Positions 1-5,713 of a stretch of DNA of 7,879 nt are shown in pieces; within the stretch, counting starts at the first letter, position 1, and each line of letters opens with the position of its first letter. A program made the translations under genes and the position numbers. Origin of the DNA: Kiritimatiellia bacterium (GTDB lineage Bacteria; Verrucomicrobiota; Kiritimatiellia; RFP12; UBA1067); contig JAQVQN010000099.1 in assembly GCA_028701555.1 (NCBI GenBank), positions 1 to 7,879 on the forward strand. Direction: 5' to 3'. The notes under the pieces are model-generated. The model did not search any database and was not told where the DNA came from. It saw only the letters and a program-made list of their open reading frames with translations.

Positions 1-618
1 ATATTCAGGGAGCAGGGATCCACCTTTGCCAAGGCTACGGCGGACAGGTCAGGGGGCAGGATTCAGGGGCCAGGAGTCAATTTCACGGAGCTGAAAACGG
101 CTCAGGAACTGACAGGGCCGTGGGAGTTAAGCTTCGATCCGGCGTGGTTCTACCCGGATAACGGCACGGGCGGCAAAATCACGTTCGACGATCTGTCTGA
201 TTGGACGGATCACGCTGATCCTGCGATCAAATACTACTCGGGCCTTGCGACCTACCGTAAAACTTTCGACTGCCATGAACCCCGAACCCCGACCCCTCTC
301 TTCCTGTCGCTCGGCGAAGTCCGTGAAATGGCGCGTGTCCGGATCAACGGCCACGATCTCGGCGTGGTCTGGTGTCCGCCGTGGAATGTGAAGATTCCCG
401 CAGGAACACTTACCGAAAAAGAAAACCGACTGGAGATCGAGGTCGTCAACTTCTGGCCCAACCGCCTGATCGGCGACGCCGCGCTGCCGTTAGAGCAGCG
501 CCGGACCCGGACGAACATCACCAAGTTTTACGAGACTAAAGGCGATAAGCACTACACGACATTGATTCCGTCCGGCCTCATCGGTCCGGTAACGCTTCAG
601 CAAGCCGACGCTGAATAA
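1..618 (+). CDS. Glycoside hydrolase, GH106 alpha-L-rhamnosidase-like, C-terminal part (5' end outside the window)
   Basis: The reading frame is open from base 1 to the TAA at 616-618, giving 205 residues of a longer protein. The segment after about residue 38 reads like the C-terminal beta-sandwich of GH106 and related GH2-like enzymes. Visible blocks are GPWELSFDPAWFYP, a TFDDLSDWTDH block, YYSGLATYRKTFD, VRINGHDLGVVWCPPWNVKI, and then NRLEIEVVNFWPNRLIGD with LIPSGLIGPVTL near the end. The W-x-NRLIGD and PSGLxGPV blocks are the ones I associate with this family. The catalytic domain lies upstream and is not visible, so substrate and activity are inferred; these enzymes usually release rhamnose or similar sugars from plant or algal polysaccharides and are often exported. 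Residues 1-27 and 93-99 are low-complexity and look inserted (see the repeat entries). GH2-type glycosidases with the same fold are the main alternative. No terminator hairpin is obvious after the stop. Confidence 0.78.
   Translation: MFREQGSTFAKATADRSGGRIQGPGVNFTELKTAQELTGPWELSFDPAWFYPDNGTGGKITFDDLSDWTDHADPAIKYYSGLATYRKTFDCHEPRTPTPLFLSLGEVREMARVRINGHDLGVVWCPPWNVKIPAGTLTEKENRLEIEVVNFWPNRLIGDAALPLEQRRTRTNITKFYETKGDKHYTTLIPSGLIGPVTLQQADAE
3..78. repeat. Low-complexity CAGG-rich repeat tract inside the glycoside hydrolase reading frame
   Basis: An 18-base unit starting ATTCAGGG at 3-20 recurs imperfectly at 61-78, with 14 of 18 bases matching. Between the copies are a segment reading CTTTGCCAAGGCTACGGCGG at 24-43 and more GGNCAGG runs (44-60). 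The translation (residues 1-27, including FAKATADRSGG) does not resemble glycosidase sequence, whereas family-like sequence resumes at about residue 38. In another frame the middle segment gives a QGYGGQ peptide. I recall such peptides from dispersed repeats in environmental bacterial genomes, but I cannot verify that here. The tract continues or begins at the window edge, so its full length is unknown. Confidence 0.6.
277..296. repeat. Short tandem GAACCCC heptamer tract in the coding sequence
   Basis: GAACCCC occurs at 277-283 and 284-290, followed by GACCCC at 291-296. Read in frame it encodes EPRTPTP, between the strand block ATYRKTFD and the block LFLSLGEV. In related enzymes this position is a variable loop, so a short repeat could be tolerated there. 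Its composition (only G, A and C on this strand) differs from the flanking codons. Confidence 0.55.
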
Positions 619-700
619 CAGTGCTCATCTACAACAAATTACCCATAGAAAAACAAGATTTATACTAAAACTACCCACAACTTTGTCATTTCTGATTGCT

Positions 701-856
701 TTTGAGGGTCTGCTGCGCTCACTCCATGACGGAGACAGACAACTCATCCGCGATCTGGCGAAGAGATGGATGGAATGGGCTGCCCTGCCTGTGATGACAG
801 AGGTCAAGCGGCTTTGGCGCGCAGGGGAAGCGGATACTGGAAGAACCATATTTTAG
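701..856 (+). pseudogene. Probable remnant of a larger protein's N-terminal region, possibly uroporphyrinogen decarboxylase-like
   Basis: A + strand frame with no ATG start runs to a TAG at 854-856. Residues encoded from about 704 to 832 look protein-like: GLLRSLHDGDRQLIRDLAKR, then WMEWAALPVMTEVKRLWRAG. The pattern D-R-x-x-I-R-x-L-A-x-R-W followed by A-x-x-P-V-M-x-E-x-x-R-L-W resembles the helical N-terminus of UroD-like proteins, in which the RLW is followed by a segment introducing the barrel. Here the similarity ends at about 832, and the repeat tract begins a few codons later and supplies the stop. There is no good start codon or ribosome binding site, so I read it as a fragment. The family assignment rests on recalled patterns and is weak; a sulfatase C-terminus was also considered. 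Confidence 0.35.
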
Positions 857-890
857 AACTTCAGCACTCCCGCACTTTAGAACTTCTCGA
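851..890. repeat. Direct-repeat tract (TTTAGAACTTC, 24-bp period)
   Basis: The 11-mer TTTAGAACTTC is present at 852-862 and again at 876-886, and GCACT occurs twice between them (864-868 and 872-876). On the minus strand the tract would encode a repeated EVLK-G-S peptide. It directly follows the gene remnant and precedes the holA promoter region. The low-complexity style resembles the tracts inside the glycoside hydrolase, although the unit differs. Confidence 0.6.
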
Positions 891-930
891 TCCTCAACAC
901 TGTTGTCTCGCCAGCGGTGTGGGTTTGATT

Positions 931-936
931 TATAAT
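931..936 (+). promoter_or_regulatory. Possible -10 box for the holA transcript
   Basis: A perfect TATAAT lies 8 bases before the holA ATG at 945. Transcription from it would begin at about 942-945, giving an essentially leaderless message. This fits the absence of any purine-rich ribosome binding site upstream of the ATG. The -35 side is weak: TTGTCT at 903-908 is 22 bases away, longer than the usual 16-18. It may therefore be a chance match. Confidence 0.35.
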
Positions 937-944
937 CAGAATCC

Positions 945-2087
945 ATGAATGGCGGATTGTTTTTAATTTGCGGAGATGACGACTATCTGGTGGAATCGTC
1001 CGCGCGTGCGCGGATCGGACGGGCGCTGCCGGAGGCCTCTGACGTGTTCGGTTTAGAGGTGGTCGACGGGCGCAAAAACACGGGCGACGAGGTTGAAAAG
1101 GCCGTAAACCAGGTTATCGAGGCGGTGCAGACACAGGGTTTTTTCGGCGCGGAAAAGGTGATCTGGCTGCGCGACGCGAATTTTCTGACCGGGGGCGGCG
1201 AGCGCGTGGCTGAGTTTGAGATTTCCAAGGCCGCAGTCGCGAAGCTGACGGAGTGCCTGAAAAAAGGCATGCCGGAAGGACAAACGCTTATTATAACCGC
1301 CGGCAAGGTCCTGCGCAGTTCGGTTTTTTTCAAAACATGCCAAAAAAACGGCGAGGTCGAGGATTTCGGCAACAACCTGAAACCCCGGGAGCTTGAGCAG
1401 CGCACCGCCCAACGTATTGACGATATGGTTAAAGATGCCGGTCTTAAAATGAACTCTGGCGTACGCAATGCCTTCATGCAAAGAGTCGGCTTCGACACCC
1501 GTTCGATCGTTCAGGAGATCGAGAAACTGCGTCTTTATGTCGGAGAAGCCAGACAGGTCAGCCTTGAAGACGTGAACGAGATCACCTCTGTCGGCAAGGA
1601 GGCCGAGGCTTGGGATTTGATCGACGCTTTCGGCGAGCGGAACGCGCACAACATGTTGGCCACACTCCAGCGCATGAGCGGCCAGAAGGGAATCGGCATC
1701 CGGTTGGCTGCTATGCTGGAGAAAAACGTCCGGGAACTGCTTGTGCTGCGTGAGGCTTATGACCGCAAATGGATTTCGTATGCCAACGGCCAAGCCAGTT
1801 GGTGTGCGCGCGATTTGAGTCCTGAGGAGTCCGGGATGCTGGCGGCGCTGCCGGTCAACGCGCAGACCATGCCGGGATGGATGCTGCGCAAAAAGATGGC
1901 TCACGTAGTCAATTATACTCTGCATGATTTGCGGGTGGCTCGCTTCAGGATACTGGAATTGCGCGAGAAGCTCGTCTCCACCGGCCTGCCGGAGATGTTT
2001 CTGCTGGAAATGGCGCTGATGCGCATCGTCGGGCAAGGAGGCAGAAAGGCCGGCCTGCGCGTAGCGGCCAAGGCAGGCGCCTCATGA
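945..2087 (+). CDS. holA: DNA polymerase III subunit delta (clamp-loader subunit)
   Basis: This 380-residue protein matches the delta subunit that opens the beta sliding clamp as part of the cytoplasmic clamp loader. The N-terminus has the characteristic LICGDDDYLVE (residues 6-16). The AAA+-like domain follows, with KVIWLRDANFL near residue 71, and there is no Walker A motif, as expected for delta. The central helical domain is seen at about 156-215, with RIDDMVKDAGLKM, IVQEIEKLRLYVGEA and SLEDVNEI. The C-terminal collar-type domain includes LAAMLEKNVRELLVLREAYD (about 256-275). At 380 residues it is somewhat longer than the usual 330-345. The ATG at 945 puts the conserved block at the expected distance from the start, although no ribosome binding site is visible. 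Its stop overlaps the start of the next gene (ATGA), so the two are probably translationally coupled. Confidence 0.9.
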   Translation: MNGGLFLICGDDDYLVESSARARIGRALPEASDVFGLEVVDGRKNTGDEVEKAVNQVIEAVQTQGFFGAEKVIWLRDANFLTGGGERVAEFEISKAAVAKLTECLKKGMPEGQTLIITAGKVLRSSVFFKTCQKNGEVEDFGNNLKPRELEQRTAQRIDDMVKDAGLKMNSGVRNAFMQRVGFDTRSIVQEIEKLRLYVGEARQVSLEDVNEITSVGKEAEAWDLIDAFGERNAHNMLATLQRMSGQKGIGIRLAAMLEKNVRELLVLREAYDRKWISYANGQASWCARDLSPEESGMLAALPVNAQTMPGWMLRKKMAHVVNYTLHDLRVARFRILELREKLVSTGLPEMFLLEMALMRIVGQGGRKAGLRVAAKAGAS

Positions 2088-4474
2088 CCGCAGACTGGTT
2101 TTTTTCAAGAAGCCTGCTCGCACGCGCTTTGCTGGCCGCGGCCCTTTCAGGGGTGTTCCCGGCATGGGCTCTTGATTACAACGGTGACGGCGCGATCCGT
2201 GTGGCGCTGCTCTCCCGTGCCGTGCGTCCTGGCGAGATCGAGGCCTCCAAGATTTGCGCCGACCTCGAAAAGGTTATCAAAGCTGCCCGCTCAGGCGTAC
2301 CGGTCAAGGTGACGCATGAACCTTTGGGCGAAAGCCGCTCGCTGCTGGGATGGTGGCATTATCCTGACGGGCGCGCCGACCGTGAGCGCCTGCTGGCAGG
2401 CAGTTACGATTGCATTCTGCTGGCCGAGGCCGACGATATCGCCGGCGAATATCCGGAGTTGTTCTTCGAGGGAGTCCGGTGCGTTTCCCAGGCGTTCAAG
2501 GCGGTCAACACGCGTGTGGCGCTGCTTCTGACATCACGTCCGGGCAACACGTTCCGCGACACGCGGTTTCTGCGCATCGCCAACACGTTTTACCGGGTGG
2601 GAGACGGCTGCGGGCTGGAGGTGATCCCGGCGGCGTTCGCCTGGAACGAGACCTTGGCGCGCAACCGCATGGAGGGGAACTCGCCAATGCGGGCCCGTGC
2701 CAATGCGTTCCTTGCCGCAGCCACGGCCTTCTGCCAACTGACCGGATCGCGTTTCCCCAAAGGCGCACTGCATGCCGATTGGACCGTGAAGAAAACCACG
2801 GAGGTTCTGGCGTTGTCCGCGCGGGAAGCTGTCGAAAAAGCGCGCGTACGCAAACATTATGCCGGTGATTTTTCGGGAGTGGTGCGTGTGCAGCCGCGCG
2901 TCCGAAAACAGCTCATGGTATACGTGCCCAATGCGGCCGAGGACGATGTCCTGGGACAGAATTTACGTTTCATCCTGGATGCGGCCTGGCAAGAGTGCTT
3001 TTGGAAAACGCCCAAAGACTGGTATAGCGAGGGCTTTGACCGACACTCTCTGGCGTTTGATCTCGTATATGGCGACATGCAGCAGATTAGCATGTGCCTC
3101 GATGATAAATTGTTTACCTCGAGAGACGGCCGGCCAGCCGCTATGCCGGCACCGCTGGTGGCTGTGTTCCGCCGCAATCCAGCCGATGCCAAAGAAGGCT
3201 TGAACACCTTGAGAATGCTGGAGACTCTTTTGATCGAGGGTTACGATTATGCGAAAAAGAATGATCTGGTCTTTATCCCCTATCAGATAGCGTGGGCAAG
3301 GGCGCGTCAGGCAAATCCTAAACTGACTGAAACAATAGAAGCCGGCAAGGAGAACGACTGGCTGAACTTCATGTTGGCCAACATGATTTACACGGCTGTC
3401 ACCGGGCGATACCAGATGCCTACCGAGAAACCCAAGCCGCAGCATGTCAACGCAGAGCATCCGCGCGGTTACCATGACCTCTGCGCCCGCATAGGCTATG
3501 AAACCGTCATGCAGCTTTCTTCCCTGCGGGAACCTTTGAACGCGGTGTTGTTGCGCAGCGAGAACTATCATGTCGATGAGCATACACCCGGCTTCGTGGG
3601 CGTGCGCTTACTGGACAAGCCCTCACAGGATGTGCGCGTCTTGTGTGCCGCCAGTGTGCCGGGCATAGTCGAACTGTCACAAGAAACACTGGTTTTCCGA
3701 CCAGATGATTTTGACATAGAGCAGTCCGTGCGCATTACCCCAGCCACCAACACGCCAGCGGTTTTCTTCAACTTCATGGTCAACGCGCAATCTAATGACA
3801 ACGGTGTCGACGGACGCAACGACCAGAAACCGTTCCTGCTGAATTATGACCCGGCCGCAGAGGGCACTTTGGATTTAGTGCCGGATACAGTTTCTGCGGC
3901 TGGCGGGTTCGCTGCTGTTTTGAAACCGACCGTACGTCCTTGCGAAATCGTGCGGGTCAGCGTCCTGCATCAGGGCCTCGTGACTGAAGAGCTTTATTTC
4001 AGCCCGCATGCTTATGATGGTGCGACGGTGCGCTTGCGTCCGACCGCCGAGGATTATGCCAAGAACACGCTGGATGTGAAGCTGATTGTGCAGTCGGAGG
4101 ATCGCCGCTACGGCGGCCGGCAGTTCGATTTTGCCTTGCCGCTGGCCCGTGGGGCGCGAACTGTTCCCGTGGTGCGAATCACATCGCCCGCCGATGGCAG
4201 CGCGCTTGATGGGCCGGCTTTTGTCACGGCCACGGCAGAAGTCGTCGGCGCAACGGAAATCAGCGCACTGGAAATTTATCTGGGTCACAAGCGTCTGGGA
4301 CGGGCCACCGCTTTAAAATTAGAGGTGGCAGTGGAGCAAGGCCCGCCGCAGTCCCGTCTGCCGGAAGGGCCCTACACGGTATGGGCCGAAGCCACGACCG
4401 CCGACGGCCTGGTCGTGATGTCAGCCCCCGCGACCTTCAGTGTCCGGGAACGAAGAAGGACGGCCGTTCAGTGA
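2084..4474 (+). CDS. Secreted multi-domain protein with two SGNH-like domains and C-terminal beta-sandwich domains, function unknown
   Basis: The protein has 796 residues. Residues 1-29 form a signal peptide (basic start, LLARALLAAALSGVFPAWA, cleavage probably after AWA), so it is exported. Residues about 35-225 look SGNH-hydrolase-like: YDCILLAEADD near 108, PELFFEGVR, VALLLTSRPG, LEVIPAAFAW (178-187) and NAFLAAATAFCQLTG (207-221). The block where active members have D-G-x-H-P reads EGNSPM here, so catalysis is doubtful. Residues about 270-445 repeat the same order of elements (LVAVFRRNP, LVFIPYQIAW at 395-404, LNFMLANMIYTAVTG at 427-441), suggesting a duplicated domain. Residues about 496-570 resemble a Calx-beta-like strand pattern (GFVGVRLLDKP, LSQETLVFRPDDFDIEQSVRI). 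Residues about 695-790 form an Ig-like domain starting VVRITSPADGSALDGPAFVT. It overlaps holA by 4 bp. The family is not one I can name. Confidence 0.7.
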   Translation: MTADWFFSRSLLARALLAAALSGVFPAWALDYNGDGAIRVALLSRAVRPGEIEASKICADLEKVIKAARSGVPVKVTHEPLGESRSLLGWWHYPDGRADRERLLAGSYDCILLAEADDIAGEYPELFFEGVRCVSQAFKAVNTRVALLLTSRPGNTFRDTRFLRIANTFYRVGDGCGLEVIPAAFAWNETLARNRMEGNSPMRARANAFLAAATAFCQLTGSRFPKGALHADWTVKKTTEVLALSAREAVEKARVRKHYAGDFSGVVRVQPRVRKQLMVYVPNAAEDDVLGQNLRFILDAAWQECFWKTPKDWYSEGFDRHSLAFDLVYGDMQQISMCLDDKLFTSRDGRPAAMPAPLVAVFRRNPADAKEGLNTLRMLETLLIEGYDYAKKNDLVFIPYQIAWARARQANPKLTETIEAGKENDWLNFMLANMIYTAVTGRYQMPTEKPKPQHVNAEHPRGYHDLCARIGYETVMQLSSLREPLNAVLLRSENYHVDEHTPGFVGVRLLDKPSQDVRVLCAASVPGIVELSQETLVFRPDDFDIEQSVRITPATNTPAVFFNFMVNAQSNDNGVDGRNDQKPFLLNYDPAAEGTLDLVPDTVSAAGGFAAVLKPTVRPCEIVRVSVLHQGLVTEELYFSPHAYDGATVRLRPTAEDYAKNTLDVKLIVQSEDRRYGGRQFDFALPLARGARTVPVVRITSPADGSALDGPAFVTATAEVVGATEISALEIYLGHKRLGRATALKLEVAVEQGPPQSRLPEGPYTVWAEATTADGLVVMSAPATFSVRERRRTAVQ

Positions 4475-4519
4475 AAGCAAAATGCGGGCGTGTGAGTATG
4501 TGAGTGAAGGGGGAAGGGG
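4475..4519 (+). promoter_or_regulatory. ahbC leader with doubled purine-rich ribosome binding site
   Basis: This 45-bp spacer ends in AAGGGGG (4507-4513) followed by AAGGGG (4514-4519), which abuts the ATG. The first copy, 6 bases from the start, is the better-spaced Shine-Dalgarno sequence. Just upstream the octamer TGTGAGTA/G is repeated in tandem (4491-4498, 4499-4506). No promoter is evident, so ahbC is probably read from upstream. Confidence 0.5.
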
Positions 4520-5713
4520 ATGATCGGGATTTCAAAGTTGTATATGGGCGCAGTCGAGGTATCGGATCCTTTGCGTTACGGACGCATGTCTAAGCGCCTG
4601 CCCAGCCACCTGCTGCAGTTTTCTGCCGACAAGAAACCGGTAGTGGTCTGGAATGTCACATCGCGCTGCAACCTTAAGTGCATGCACTGCTACGCCGCAA
4701 CGCAAGGCGAGCCGCAGGAAATGGACACCGGCGAGGCTCTGGCTTTTATCGATGATGTGGCGGATTTCGGCAGTCCGGTGTTGCTTTTCTCCGGGGGTGA
4801 GCCTTTTGTGAGGCCGGATATACTGCAATTGGCTGGTCACGCAGCAAAACGCGGACTGCGCGTGGTCTTTTCAACCAACGGCACACTGATCGATGCCGCG
4901 TTGGCCGCCCGCATTAAAGAGATCGGGGTCTCCTATGTCGGTATCAGCATCGACGGCATGGAGAGCGTCCATGATCGCTTTCGCGTCTGCCCCGGAGCTT
5001 TCCAAAGAACGTTGGCAGGCATCCGGCACTGCCGCGAGGCCGGCGTGAAGGTCGGGCTGCGCATGACATTGACAAAGGACAACTTAGCTGAGGTTGACGC
5101 GGTGTTTGACCTTTTGGAAGCTGAACGCATACCGCGCATCTGTTTTTACCATCTGGTATATTGCGGACGCGGCGCGGAAATAGCCGCGCACGATTTGACG
5201 GCAGACCAGCGGCGCGAGGTTGTGGATCTGATTATTGACAGGACAGCACGTCTGCACGCGCAGGGTTTTCCGGCTGAGGTTCTGACCGTGGACAACCACT
5301 GCGACGGGCCTTATCTCTACATGCGCATGCTGCGCGAGGGGAATCCACGCGCCGCTGACGTGATGACGCTGCTGCGCATGAACGGCGGCAACAGCACCGG
5401 CAACGGCATCGCCTGCGTGAGCTGGGACGGCACCGTGTATCCCGATCAGTTCTGGCGCAACCAGCCGGTCGGCAACGTGCTTGAGAAACCTTTCAGTGTT
5501 ATATGGGGCCATCCCGCGCCGGGTTCGCTGCTGACGCAGTTGCGTCAGAAGCAGGCGCATGTGACTGGCCGCTGCGTGGCTTGCCGTTTCCTGGATGTTT
5601 GCGGCGGTAATTTCCGGGCTAGGGCCGAAGCTGCGACAGGCGATTTATGGGGGGTTGACCCGGCTTGTTATCTTACGGACGAGGAGATTGCGCAGGCTGT
5701 TGATGACAAATAG
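4520..5713 (+). CDS. ahbC: 12,18-didecarboxysiroheme deacetylase (radical SAM/SPASM), alternative heme biosynthesis
   Basis: AhbC removes the two acetate side chains of 12,18-didecarboxysiroheme to give Fe-coproporphyrin III. The 397-residue protein begins MIGISKLYMGAVEVSD, then LRYG, LPSHLLQFSADKKPVVVWNV, an N-terminus typical of the AhbC/NirJ group and good support for the ATG at 4520. The radical SAM cluster motif CNLKCMHC gives C50, C54 and C57. The SAM-binding GGEP lies near residue 92, and FSTNGTLID and GISIDG follow. The C-terminal SPASM-type region has C299 (IACVSWDGTVYPDQ), C352, C355, C361 and C383, placed to bind an auxiliary iron-sulfur cluster. NirJ of heme d1 synthesis is the closest alternative, but the adjacent ahbD and the lack of other nir genes favour AhbC. 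It follows the secreted-protein gene by 45 bp and overlaps ahbD by 11 bp. Confidence 0.88.
   Translation: MIGISKLYMGAVEVSDPLRYGRMSKRLPSHLLQFSADKKPVVVWNVTSRCNLKCMHCYAATQGEPQEMDTGEALAFIDDVADFGSPVLLFSGGEPFVRPDILQLAGHAAKRGLRVVFSTNGTLIDAALAARIKEIGVSYVGISIDGMESVHDRFRVCPGAFQRTLAGIRHCREAGVKVGLRMTLTKDNLAEVDAVFDLLEAERIPRICFYHLVYCGRGAEIAAHDLTADQRREVVDLIIDRTARLHAQGFPAEVLTVDNHCDGPYLYMRMLREGNPRAADVMTLLRMNGGNSTGNGIACVSWDGTVYPDQFWRNQPVGNVLEKPFSVIWGHPAPGSLLTQLRQKQAHVTGRCVACRFLDVCGGNFRARAEAATGDLWGVDPACYLTDEEIAQAVDDK

Larger units (their letters stand above)
619..944. other. 326-bp intergenic region without an intact gene
   Basis: The first 80 bases are AT-rich compared with the surrounding genes. They contain an imperfect direct repeat (AAATTACCCAT near 636 and AAACTACCCAC near 668) but no clear terminator hairpin. 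The middle carries a likely gene remnant in the + strand, and 851-890 carries a direct-repeat tract. A TATAAT box lies just before holA. Small open frames on both strands have no recognisable product. The region looks like a site of gene decay and repeat insertion between two transcription units. Confidence 0.6.

Noticed and set aside
766..948. Small + strand open frame of 60 residues before holA
   Set aside because: It runs through the repeat tract in a frame different from the protein-like remnant and has no ribosome binding site or family resemblance.
1053..2036. Long 327-residue open frame on the minus strand
   Set aside because: It lies wholly opposite holA, which has clear family motifs, and its translation has no recognisable domain. 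It is a by-product of GC-rich codon use.
5595..5702. Upstream extension of ahbD
   Set aside because: The extra 36 residues only overlap the ahbC cysteine-rich end and do not resemble AhbD. ATG 5703 gives a normal N-terminus.
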